Part shown: positions 13,138 to 22,633 of the stretch, in pieces | Numbering within the stretch: position 1 is the stretch's first letter | How the letters are laid out: every line of letters begins with the position of its first letter | The notes under the pieces: generated by a model | The model's database searches: none | Told to the model about the DNA's origin: nothing | Seen by the model: only the letters and a program-made list of their open reading frames with translations | Translations under genes and position numbers: made by a program | Source: Megamerina dolium | Taxonomy: Eukaryota > Arthropoda > Insecta > Diptera > Megamerinidae | Direction of reading: 5' to 3' | Assembly: GCA_963854835.1 (NCBI GenBank) | Contig: OY978526.1 | Span: 41,393,140 to 41,457,139, forward strand | DNA: 64,000 bases

Positions 13138-13147
13138 GTAACCGCAG
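13138..13147 (+). repeat. Target-site duplication, right copy
   Basis: Second copy of GTAACCGCAG, adjoining the (TAAG)n tail; it pairs with 11268-11277. Confidence 0.85.
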
Positions 13148-13511
13148 CACTTACTTTTTTAGAAGGCGTCATAATGTATTGTATATACACAAAGCATAAA
13201 AAATCGATAAATCATAAATAACCACACACATATTTATGCGCAAAAATAACAATAGAAACAAATACCAATTTTTTATACTCACTCATATGTGTATATTTGT
13301 TTGTTTGTTTTGAAATATTGCATGTGTAAATTTTCGATGATTAAACTGAATAAAGCATTCTGAATAAATAAATTTCATTGAATTTATATATAAAATATAA
13401 ATATAGGGAATATTCACTAGTTGTTACTTAGTGCCTAGATTGGCATTCGACTATCTGATTTTAGCCTCAGCTATTTGCAAAGGACATGTAACTGAATGCA
13501 CTTCGCTTTAA
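13148..13511. other. AT-rich spacer between LINE and LTR element
   Basis: About 360 bp of AT-rich sequence with TTTG microrepeats near 13300. No gene or recognisable repeat seen. It ends in the left TAAA target duplication (13512-13515) of the LTR element. Confidence 0.6.
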
Positions 13512-13515
13512 TAAA

Positions 13516-13882
13516 TGTGGAATTCTCATCCACGTTCTGCTAATTCAAACTCCTCGTTATATTTTACATTAGAATTATGGTAATTTATTAAAATATTAAA
13601 AAGAGTAATTTCTAGAATAATTTATGTGGATTAATTGATACGGTTTTTACATTGTATGTACGCGATGTTATTCGCTCGCTCGTGGTTTAAAGACTAAAGA
13701 AATAACTTACATTCTATTCTGTCTTTTTGTCCGTCAGGGTTGCATTTTAAAGTGTGTTAGTTCATAGTCGCATTTGTAGGTATATGGTAGTCAGTCTTGC
13801 TTAAAGGCATATGTCCGTTCGTCTGTTACGCGTTGCTCAGTAGTTTCGTCCGCTACGCGTTGCTCTTCCGTCAGATCCCACA
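13516..13882 (-). repeat. 3' LTR of the LTR retrotransposon (367 bp)
   Basis: It begins TGTGGAATTC and ends GATCCCACA on the plus strand and matches 19852-20218 base for base as far as I can read. On the element's own strand it holds an AATAAA-type signal in its AT-rich second half and a 27-bp tandem duplication containing ACGCGTTGCTC (plus-strand copies starting at 13818 and 13845). The last ~14 sense codons and stop codon of Gag-Pol lie inside it (13837-13882). Confidence 0.93.
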
Positions 13883-16800
13883 TTCGGCCATCCTACGCGT
13901 TCATTCGGCTCGAATGAAGGGTCCCATTTCTTCATATATTCAGCGATTGTGGTTGTGCGGCCTGGGCCTTCGTGATCACCAACTTTTACGACCTCGTATC
14001 TGCCATGATCCATCTTCTTGCTGATTTTGTATGGCCCGAAAAATTTTGGCTTCAGTTTCAGACCAGATCCGAATTGAGTTCGCTTGATGGCTGCTAATTC
14101 GTCGATCTCATAGTTAACTTCTGCTTTACGACGTTTGTTGAAATTTCGTTTATTTTCATCTTGTATTTCAGCTATGTTGTTTTGGGCTTGTTGGCGTATT
14201 GCTTCGCGTTCTTCGTCGATTTCGTTGATAGCTGCGCTCTCCAGCAGCTCTTGGAGTTCTGGTATTCCGGTGATACGCATTTCTAAACCTGTTAGTACTC
14301 GAAATGGTGATAGTCGCGTACTTCTTGTAGGCGTATTGTTGATATATTGTTGCACGCGATCGACATGCTTATACCAGCTCCCAGGATTTTCAGCACACAA
14401 TTTCGAAACCATCGGCACAACAATTTTGTGTATGCGCTCGACCTGCCCGTTTCCTCTGGGAACGCCCGTTGCTATTAGCAAATGCTGCACTTCTTCCTGT
14501 TCACAGTACTCTTTGAAGAGAGATGACGTGAAAGCAGCGCCTCTGTCGGTAATAATACGCTTCGGATTTCCGAAAATCGATGCTTGTTTTCGAAGTCGGT
14601 CAACAACTGCCTCTGCACCCGTATTTTTTGTTGGGTACAGCCATACGAATTTCGAAAATGCATCTACTACAACCAGGATATAGTTGTACGCCTTATTCGT
14701 GGTTTCCATTGGACCTACATGATCGATATGCAGGGTTCCAAGCGGCTTGTCCTCCTTGTTGATTGGGTTTAAAAAACCTTCCTTTTTGCCAGACTTTGCA
14801 TCCGTTACAATGCATGCAATGCAGCTTCTCACCATCTTGGCTACTTTCGACGTCAGTTGCGGAATGAAAAACGATTTCTCGATGGCATCTTGGGTTTTCT
14901 TGATGGAAAAATGTCCCTGAGAATGCGCCATCTTGATAATCTCTTCCTCCATTAGTGACGGAACCACTATTAGCTCTTTAATAGGGTCTTTGAACAGCAC
15001 GTCGTGTTTGACATAAAAGTCTTCGTATTCGTCCTTTTCTACTATTTTGCGAACTGCCCGTATCCAGTCGTCGTGTTGCTGCGCTTGCTTGAGTCGGTGA
15101 TTTAGCGAATCCTCCAACATCAAGCACGACACTCGGCTCAGCGCGTCGACATGTCGCATCTTCGTTCCACTTCTATGTTCGATTTCAAAGTCAAAATCCT
15201 GCAAAAACAATGCCCAACGTGATACTCTTAAGGGAACATCGCGTTTTTTGATCGTCATGGCAAATGCGTTGCAGTCGGTCACTACTTTGAACTTCTTGTC
15301 CATCAGGTATACGCGCCACTTCTTGAGAGCTTCTACTACCGCTAACGCTTCTAACTCATATGAGCTGTATTTCTCCTCGACGGGTTTAGTTTTCCGGCTC
15401 ATATACTGCACTGGGTGGAATGCTTGTTCTTCGCTGTCCCTCTGCAACAGCACCGCTCCATAGCCAGCCATACTTGCATCTGCATGCACCTCAGTAATCG
15501 CCTTTGGGTTGTAAAGCTTCAAGACTGGTGCTCGCATCAACGCCACCTTTAGCTGTTGAATAGCTGCTAGCTGCTCGTCTTTCAACTCGAATCTAACGTC
15601 TTGCCTCAACAAATCCGAAAGCGGCTTAGCTATCACAGCATACCCTTCGATGAATCTCCTGAAATATGATGTTAGGCCCAAGAATCGTTGCATCGCTTTT
15701 CGGTCATGCGGCACTGGGAAGTTTCTCACCGCACTTGTCTTCGCTTCTGATGGTTTTATGGAATTGTTTTCGACAATATATCCCAAAAACTCGACTCTTT
15801 TCATTAAAAACTGGCATTTGCTCCACTTTATCTTTAAGCCATTTACCGCCGCAGTTCGTAAAACCAGCTCCAACTTCTGAATACCCTCGATATCATCCTT
15901 GGCGGGAATAATTAGGTCATCCATGTACGCCACCACTGTTCCGTCTGCTATGAGATCTCGTAAAACAGCAAAAATGTATCGCGAAAAAACTGCCGGCGAA
16001 TTTGATATCCCAAATGGAACATACAGGAATTCAAATTGGCCATTGTGCGTCACGAAAGAGGTATACTTTTGTGAATCTTTGTCCACTGGAACGTGGAAAA
16101 ATCCGTTGGTCAAATCAAGCGTCGTGAAAACGTTCGCACCCTGTAGCTGCTCAAGCACGTCATCTATTATGGGCATCGGGAAATTGTCTCGTACAATTTT
16201 CGCATTTAATCGCCGATAATCACAGCAAAGTCGCTTGCTGCCGTCTTTCTTCGAGACCAGCACAATCGGTGACGCATAGTCGGAAGTGCTTGGTTTAATG
16301 ACCCCTTCCTCCAACCACTGCTTCACCTGCGCATCTACAATGCATCTGTCAGCGTAAGACATCCGCCTCGGTCTTTCGTAAACAGGTTTCTCATCGACAA
16401 GCAGTATTTTCATTTCCACGGGCGATTTCGTAGTTTTCTGTGGCTGGTAATTAGCTATCATACTTTTCACAGATCCAGCATGACAAAGATGCAGATGTGA
16501 CAGATCAACTTCTTCTGCAGGTGTTTCGATCACCTCGGCTAGCAAACACATAGCCCCAAACTCGCTGGTTAATTCTGCCACCCGATTTTCTAGTACCCGT
16601 TTCCGCTTAGGTACTGCTCCGCGCTCACTAGCGCTCTCTACGTATTCGCTCGCCACAGCATTCGTCGATTTTCGTTGAAAATGTGGTAGTCCCACTACCT
16701 CTCCGCGCGTCGAAGCGCTCTCGTTGCGTATCTGGGAAGATACAAATCCGCGCTCACTGGCGCTCGCTGTGTAATCGCCTACAGCATTCAACACCTTTCC

Positions 16801-18426
16801 GTGTCCACGCGGCACTCTAACCGCTCCGTCGCGTTTATTAACGCTCTCGCTACGTACACTTGCCATAGCCCGCCACATTGCCTGAGGCTCTCGTTGTTCT
16901 CCAGCTGCAACAGTGCGCTCGCTCACGCCCTCGTTGTATGCTACTGACTTCCGCACATCTCCACCACCACCCTGACAAACGTCTTCTCGCGCCGCTGCGC
17001 CAACCGTTTCATATTCGTGTCGGTGTATCTTGTCTGCTACCTGTGTGAACTGCTGCTGTTTCTGCTGCACTAACTCCTTCCGTCTGAATACAGCGCCTTC
17101 TTCCGTTACGATCAGGTCAACTTGTTTGAGTACATTGTTGCCTATCACTAGCGCATAGCTTAAGTCGCGCTCTTTTGCCACATGGAAGGTTATGTCCATC
17201 TCGATACGATCAATCATCATAGGCATGGTGAGGCTGCCAATTGTTGTTAGCTCGCTGCTACCAATGCCCACTAGTCGCCGCTTTTCGTTTTTCAGCTCAA
17301 CATCCAGCTGCAGCATCAGCATAGTATCACACCGCATTAGGCATAAGTCTGAGCCTGTATCAATCAGAGCCGATACTGTTCTAGGCATCTTGTTGACTAC
17401 GTTAAATTGTATGTCCTTAAATATTAGACCGCTCTTACGACTCGCGATCGCCACTATTTCGTCATCCGTCATCGTGTTTACGCTGCTCTTTTCTGCCTTG
17501 ATGGGCTTTTCAAGCTGCTTGCACTCTACTGCGCGATGACCCTCCTTGCCACATTTAAAACATGCAATGCGCTTACGCGGACAGTTGCGTGCAAAATGTG
17601 AAGTATCGCCACAATTGAAACATTTCTTCGCATTTGAAGCTGCACCAGCTGAAACTTTGTTCGATGGCAGTTGTTGTGGTTGGACCGGATTGTTGTGCAT
17701 ACCAGCAGGTTTACTCGAGCGTATCTTCTCATACACCTTTATTTGCTCCTTCAAATCTCTAACTGTTTTTGCCTGATACAAGTTACTTTTATTTGCCCTG
17801 GCGTCTGGTATACCCTCAATGAAATACTCGATTAAACTTGAATCGTCCAAATTTATCGGCTTTCCAATTTCCATCAGCACGTACAAATATTCTCGTAGGT
17901 CTTCACCTTGGCGTTTCCGACGGTTTCTTAGCGCGCGATGTACTTCGACTGACGACAGCACCGTACCAAACTCCTGGCGCAATGTAAGCTTTAATGAGCT
18001 AAAACTGCTTATACCATTTTGGCTACGCACAAAAATCTTAGCCGCTCCTTTCAGCAGCTGCTTCGCATAGATAAATTTTTGCAGTTCATTCCACTGCACT
18101 GCTTCGGCGTTCGATTCAAAATCTTCTATCCATTGCTCAAAACTCGGTTGTCCTATACCGCTGAACGAACTCATCGAATCTTCGACATCACGTAATGTAA
18201 ACGTTGACCTTTCAACAACAGGCGCACGCACACGCACACTACGCCGACTTGCAGCATCATCGTAATCTGAAAATTCGCCATCGCTCACATTCAGGCCGAA
18301 GTGTTCCAGCAACCTATCCTGTAAAGTCGGTTTTCGTCCAGTTGTCGGTAGCCCCAACCCACCCAATTGTTCTTTCAAACCGTTCACAGTCAAACCTAAA
18401 ATTTCGTCACGGTCCATGTCGTACAA
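13837..18426 (-). CDS. Gag-Pol polyprotein of a Ty3/gypsy-type retrotransposon, intact
   Basis: An uninterrupted 1529-residue fusion of Gag and Pol. Domains: residues ~12-44 a SAP-like motif (LTVNGLKEQL...LQDRLLEHFG); 269-282 and 289-302 two CCHC zinc knuckles (C-X2-C-X4-H-X4-C); 356-359 aspartic protease DTGS; ~450-640 a Ser/Glu/Arg/Gly-rich linker with repeated SASERG/SASTRG phrases; RT with motif A Asp771 and YMDD at 834-837; RNase H with Asp983, Glu1024, Asp1051, Asp1094; integrase zinc finger His1168, His1172, Cys1202, Cys1205; and a DD35E core Asp1235, Asp1294, Glu1330. All key catalytic residues are present. ATG at 18426 is the first in frame; a second at 18417 (MDRDEI) is also possible. 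The stop codon (13837-13839) lies inside the 3' LTR. With no frameshift between gag and pol, the ratio of products must be set by processing or another mechanism. Confidence 0.95.
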   Translation of the reverse strand: MYDMDRDEILGLTVNGLKEQLGGLGLPTTGRKPTLQDRLLEHFGLNVSDGEFSDYDDAASRRSVRVRAPVVERSTFTLRDVEDSMSSFSGIGQPSFEQWIEDFESNAEAVQWNELQKFIYAKQLLKGAAKIFVRSQNGISSFSSLKLTLRQEFGTVLSSVEVHRALRNRRKRQGEDLREYLYVLMEIGKPINLDDSSLIEYFIEGIPDARANKSNLYQAKTVRDLKEQIKVYEKIRSSKPAGMHNNPVQPQQLPSNKVSAGAASNAKKCFNCGDTSHFARNCPRKRIACFKCGKEGHRAVECKQLEKPIKAEKSSVNTMTDDEIVAIASRKSGLIFKDIQFNVVNKMPRTVSALIDTGSDLCLMRCDTMLMLQLDVELKNEKRRLVGIGSSELTTIGSLTMPMMIDRIEMDITFHVAKERDLSYALVIGNNVLKQVDLIVTEEGAVFRRKELVQQKQQQFTQVADKIHRHEYETVGAAAREDVCQGGGGDVRKSVAYNEGVSERTVAAGEQREPQAMWRAMASVRSESVNKRDGAVRVPRGHGKVLNAVGDYTASASERGFVSSQIRNESASTRGEVVGLPHFQRKSTNAVASEYVESASERGAVPKRKRVLENRVAELTSEFGAMCLLAEVIETPAEEVDLSHLHLCHAGSVKSMIANYQPQKTTKSPVEMKILLVDEKPVYERPRRMSYADRCIVDAQVKQWLEEGVIKPSTSDYASPIVLVSKKDGSKRLCCDYRRLNAKIVRDNFPMPIIDDVLEQLQGANVFTTLDLTNGFFHVPVDKDSQKYTSFVTHNGQFEFLYVPFGISNSPAVFSRYIFAVLRDLIADGTVVAYMDDLIIPAKDDIEGIQKLELVLRTAAVNGLKIKWSKCQFLMKRVEFLGYIVENNSIKPSEAKTSAVRNFPVPHDRKAMQRFLGLTSYFRRFIEGYAVIAKPLSDLLRQDVRFELKDEQLAAIQQLKVALMRAPVLKLYNPKAITEVHADASMAGYGAVLLQRDSEEQAFHPVQYMSRKTKPVEEKYSSYELEALAVVEALKKWRVYLMDKKFKVVTDCNAFAMTIKKRDVPLRVSRWALFLQDFDFEIEHRSGTKMRHVDALSRVSCLMLEDSLNHRLKQAQQHDDWIRAVRKIVEKDEYEDFYVKHDVLFKDPIKELIVVPSLMEEEIIKMAHSQGHFSIKKTQDAIEKSFFIPQLTSKVAKMVRSCIACIVTDAKSGKKEGFLNPINKEDKPLGTLHIDHVGPMETTNKAYNYILVVVDAFSKFVWLYPTKNTGAEAVVDRLRKQASIFGNPKRIITDRGAAFTSSLFKEYCEQEEVQHLLIATGVPRGNGQVERIHKIVVPMVSKLCAENPGSWYKHVDRVQQYINNTPTRSTRLSPFRVLTGLEMRITGIPELQELLESAAINEIDEEREAIRQQAQNNIAEIQDENKRNFNKRRKAEVNYEIDELAAIKRTQFGSGLKLKPKFFGPYKISKKMDHGRYEVVKVGDHEGPGRTTTIAEYMKKWDPSFEPNERVGWPNVGSDGRATRSGRNY

Positions 18427-19828
18427 ATATTTTATCGATGTAAATTGTTTTAATTCAATATTAAGAGTATATAGATTTGATATTAAAATAAAGTAATCAG
18501 AATATTTAATAAAAATATAGTAATCAATAGTTTAAATCAAAATATAATTTTCAAAACAGTTCACTTGAACTTTAAATACGCAAGTAATTCAATCAGGTTT
18601 TACAAAATTTTCTATACTAAACGTCAATGCAACCAAAACAAAATATTCGCCTTCAAATGCTAATTAGGAAATTTCTTTTGTTTACATTTACTTCGTTCCA
18701 ATTCCTTTCGTTTCTATACTTATTTTCTTTTGCTTGCATTAACTTCGTTTCAATTTATTTTGAACTGCTTTTTTCTGCTTCCTTTTGCACTTTATTCTCT
18801 GTGCGTTTTGTTTAAAATTTCATTAAATACTTCTTTAATACTATTTTAATACATTTAATGTGAAAAATCTTTCGTTAATTTGCAAAAATCTTCTTTAGAT
18901 ATTTTTGATTTTCATTTTGCTGCGAATTTAATTGAAATCGAAGTAATTTTCTTAACTTTCTGTTTTGCTATGCGCTAAAACAATTCTGACATTTACTTTT
19001 CTCTCCGTCTTCTTCTGATTCAAACTCTTCTTATGCAACAAAACATAAAACAATACTTTGACACTTTTCGCACAGTCCGCAGAATACGATAACAACTTCG
19101 TTTTAGCAAAGCAACAAAATCTACTTTTCCACTTATCTCTACACAGCCTCATGTACGAAATACTCTCTCGCCGCAGTCTCAAACGTTGCCACGCTCTCTA
19201 CCTCGCTGCAGTCTGCGCGCTTCGATCTCTTGCACTGCTCTCACAGACGTCACGTCGCCGCGTTCTCTACCTCGCTGTAGTCTGCGCGCTTCGCTGCCGT
19301 CAATCACTTTAGCGCAGTTGCGCTCTCTTCTTCCGATAAATTCGCTGCTGCTGCTGCTCGTTGTTGGTTTTCTGCGCGTATACGTTTACTTGCGCATATT
19401 GCTTCTACCGTTGTTCTGCTTCTCTCTATCGTGCGCGTCTTTGATGCGCTGGCTTGGCCGTTTGAATTTAACGTAACGGTTTTCAAATTTCAATCGAAAA
19501 AATTTTCAAGATTTTGCACATATGTATCTTGCAAAATTACTTGACCACTGCACTTTCTTGCTTAGTGCATTCGCTTCAATGCATTTTTTGTCAATAACTT
19601 TCAGATTTAGTGATTACGCTCTATTGGCATTTGCATTTTTAAGCCTTTTTGCTTCACTCTGAACACACTTCACTGAATTTCCTTTAAAAATCCTTCACAG
19701 TTCGCACTTGATGGCGCTTTTCGGAACTTATTTAAATGCAATGTCCGTTCAAACGCATATTACACCGCGTTGTGAAATTCTTGTTCACACTTCTGCCTCG
19801 TTCACTTTGTAGGCGCTTTTTTAAGTAA
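18427..19828 (-). other. Long 5' leader of the LTR retrotransposon
   Basis: About 1.4 kb between primer site and Gag start with no convincing coding frame. It contains a duplicated ~33-bp block (CTCTACCTCGCTG[C/T]AGTCTG core) starting at 19193 and 19262, 69 bp apart, in a GC-richer patch with GCGCGC runs. Packaging, internal ribosome entry or insulator-like functions are possible for such leaders, but none is shown by the sequence. Small plus-strand frames here (for example 18627-18815 and 19186-19476) are antisense and low-complexity. Confidence 0.7.
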
Positions 19829-19847
19829 AATCCCACTTCTGACACCA
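19829..19847 (-). promoter_or_regulatory. Primer binding site, tRNA-Leu type
   Basis: Read on the minus strand, four bases after the 5' LTR ends, the sequence is TGGTGTCAGAAGTGGGATT. This is complementary to the 3' end of animal tRNA-Leu including CCA (from established tRNA sequence knowledge). Its position and length are as expected for a minus-strand DNA primer site and confirm the element's orientation. Confidence 0.85.
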
Positions 19848-19851
19848 ATTT

Positions 19852-20218
19852 TGTGGAATTCTCATCCACGTTCTGCTAATTCAAACTCCTCGTTATATTT
19901 TACATTAGAATTATGGTAATTTATTAAAATATTAAAAAGAGTAATTTCTAGAATAATTTATGTGGATTAATTGATACGGTTTTTACATTGTATGTACGCG
20001 ATGTTATTCGCTCGCTCGTGGTTTAAAGACTAAAGAAATAACTTACATTCTATTCTGTCTTTTTGTCCGTCAGGGTTGCATTTTAAAGTGTGTTAGTTCA
20101 TAGTCGCATTTGTAGGTATATGGTAGTCAGTCTTGCTTAAAGGCATATGTCCGTTCGTCTGTTACGCGTTGCTCAGTAGTTTCGTCCGCTACGCGTTGCT
20201 CTTCCGTCAGATCCCACA
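19852..20218 (-). repeat. 5' LTR of the LTR retrotransposon (367 bp)
   Basis: Upstream LTR in the element's orientation, the same 367-bp sequence as 13516-13882. It should carry the promoter; no canonical TATA box is obvious, and the 27-bp duplicated motif sits near its start (U3 side). It is followed on the plus strand by the TAAA target duplication at 20219-20222. Confidence 0.93.
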
Positions 20219-20222
20219 TAAA

Positions 20223-22241
20223 TGTACTACCACTATCTATTTACTACAAGCAGAGGCAATAAAAGACATTCTGAAATTCCTTCTGTCACTATGTGCGCTA
20301 TCATGACACTAACAGATATTTTAACTGCTTCAAGATCATGAGTAAATATTTCAACCTAAAATATAAAAACATTTCCTGTCCTAATAAAGTAATGCCTTTA
20401 CTCTAGCAAGGGTTCACGTAATCACATTGTACACATTCTATACATTCCAATATTAACCCTAACTGTCAGTATGGTTGATTTGATTAAAAGATGGAGCATA
20501 TTATTTATTGTATTTACAAATATTTTTATTTTATAAATAATTCAATACTAGTCAGTTTTGATTCATTTTAAAGTTTCCAAACGATAAATTTTTTAGAATT
20601 AAGTACTGTACTGTATATGTATTATATATACTCGTGTATGTATGTATATATGTATATGTTGAAGTACTGAAATCGTCCAATTATTAAATTCATATTGAAT
20701 GATTCAATGAATATACATAACACCAGTGTATATTTAAATGAGCCACTATCTTATATTTACAACATGTTTAGGTGTAGTATAACATATTGGTAGAATATTG
20801 GTATGTCATGTATCGTATCTAAGTTCAGATATGCATAAGAATACGACCCCATGTTTGAGTGTGTGTATTGAAAAAAAAAATTGCTCTTGAGCACGCTAAA
20901 TATATTCGGAAAATAAATTTCAAGCAACATTATCTTCATACACGTATTCATGCGTACACATAGATATATATTTGACATACATACACACATACATAGATAT
21001 ACGATTAAAGTAGCATAATATATACAAATGCAAATGCAATCTGCTTTGTCATTGTATTAGCATGTGTGCAAGTGTGTATTTTCTTTGTTGAAAATTCAAT
21101 ATTCCCATCGCCACATGCACGCGTATGTGTAAAAACATGCATAAATATGTTGAAACCGACAAGCTTACAACCACATATGTAGTAAAGCACATACAAGTAG
21201 ATGCTAAGAGTTATTTTAATAATAAGTGTTTTAAAACCATATGTACTCCTCTTGGAAGAGATTTAAGACTTTCACTCACGCAAATAGACTAATTTGACTC
21301 GAAAAGGGTTTTAATGTAGACTCGGAAGAACATGTCGATAATATTTTTTATGTTTTTTCCTTTTAAATACACACATATATATGCATGTGCAGTATAAATA
21401 TGTATCGTAAGATACAAATAACAAAACTTGAATTAGTTGAACGTGTCTCATATATAAATATGTACTTTTCTATATATGCTGTGTACTAGAATGTTGTTGG
21501 ATGTGTAGTAGTTATTACTCTAGTTATATTTGTATGTTCTCAACGTGTGCATTTTACGTGATGTTTGGTCATACCATAGTCAAAGCGTATGAATTCATAT
21601 TTGTGTTGTGGCCTTTGGGACAAAAAGTTACATTTCATTTTCATTTTAATTAAAAATAGTGTAATCAAGTCGGTATGACTTACAATGATATGTATGCATA
21701 TACATATTTACATACTAAAATGCACTAACCACCTTTTGGCATATTATAATAATTTCTATTAGGTTTTACAATAAAGTTGTGCTCCATTAAATTATTGTAC
21801 TTTGGTGTAAATATATTTTGGAGTATATTTAATGGTGTTACTTAATAGACAAATGACATTTTCGAATTGTAGAAAGAGTCTCTTAGAATGTCATGCGTTT
21901 ATGTTAATAGTTAAAACTTGCAAATTCAGTCTTTTAAAAGAAAGTTAGTAAGAGAATAGAGCATCTCGATGATAATAATAATTCAGCTAATGGAGAAGGT
22001 AATATGTAGATAATAGAGGGAAATTGTTAATGTATGGAAATATTGCGAAATTACTATTGGCTGGTTATGCTGTGGCTTCAAGAAGCACATTTCAATTTCT
22101 CAAAATCATCAATCACATTCAATACTAATAGTACGGAATATTTATCTCATCTTAATACACTTAGTCACTGATGATCGTAGTTAACCATCTACATTGTACG
22201 TGATAATTCCATTATCAGTCTCAAGTCGGTCTACATCAGAT
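20223..22241. other. AT-rich non-coding DNA
   Basis: About 2 kb with many short TATGTA/ATATAC microrepeats and A-runs (20871-20880). The open frames at 20757-20990 and 21005-21196 (minus) are Tyr/Ile/His-rich products of ATRTAY repeats and are not credible genes. Confidence 0.6.
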
Positions 22242-22633
22242 TAGTAGAGGTAGTAAAAAATAAAATAAATATGTGGCACTTAAAGCCCCGAAGGACTCAT
22301 TGGCCGAGTTTCTCTTCCATTACTGTTGTGCGTGTTAAATTTTGGACAGCATTAGAAGGGATCTACTTATTTTAGCCGGTTCCGAACGGCAGAACCCTTG
22401 TGACATCACTTTTTCCGAGCTTTGTCACAGAGTTCTTTTAGAAGCTTTTTTTCATGGCAAGTTGTTACTGCCGGAAGAATTGCCAATTGCTTGCCAACAG
22501 GTGGGTACCGTTCGAAAGAAAAATCTTTTCGATATTAAATTTGTTATGCATCAGCCGGGTATTGAACCACGACCTACAGATCAGAAGGCGAACACACTAA
22601 CCACTGAGCTACGGTACCCTAGTAGAGGTAGTA
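22242..22633 (-). mobile_element. tRNA-derived SINE, copy 1 (best preserved, with TSD)
   Basis: The SINE body is 22256-22619 on the minus strand, flanked by a 14-bp duplication TAGTAGAGGTAGTA (22242-22255 and 22620-22633). Its head (reading down from 22619) is tRNA-like: A-box TAGCTCAGTGG, a TTCTGATCT anticodon-arm-like stretch, then a B-box region here degenerate as GGTTCAATACC. A family-specific body follows, rich in TTCGAACGG, CTGCCGG and TTTTGTCACAGAG-type phrases, then a GGGGCTT end and an AT-rich TATTTATTTTATTTT tail. It does not code for protein. RNA polymerase III transcription and LINE-dependent copying are inferred from the class. Four further copies are in this window. Confidence 0.85.

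Larger units (their letters stand above)
13516..20218 (-). mobile_element. Complete Ty3/gypsy-type LTR retrotransposon (mdg3/micropia-like)
   Basis: A 6.7-kb element bounded by two 367-bp direct LTRs (13516-13882 and 19852-20218), each running TGTGG...CCACA, and flanked by a 4-bp TAAA duplication (13512-13515 and 20219-20222). It is transcribed on the minus strand: 5' LTR at 19852-20218, primer site, a leader of about 1.4 kb, one Gag-Pol frame, 3' LTR at 13516-13882. The domain order protease, RT, RNase H, integrase is the Ty3/gypsy (Metaviridae) order and there is no env frame, so it is a retrotransposon and not an errantivirus. The tRNA-Leu primer and single fused frame suggest the mdg3/micropia lineage, which is inferred. 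LTRs that I read as identical, together with the intact frame, indicate a very recent insertion. Confidence 0.93.

Noticed and set aside
14135..14683. 182-codon plus-strand frame, and other plus-strand frames across 13.8-18.4 kb
   Set aside because: Antisense shadows of the Gag-Pol frame on the minus strand.
13516..20218. Env gene or errantivirus status for the LTR element
   Set aside because: No frame lies between the Gag-Pol stop and the 3' LTR; the stop is inside the LTR itself.
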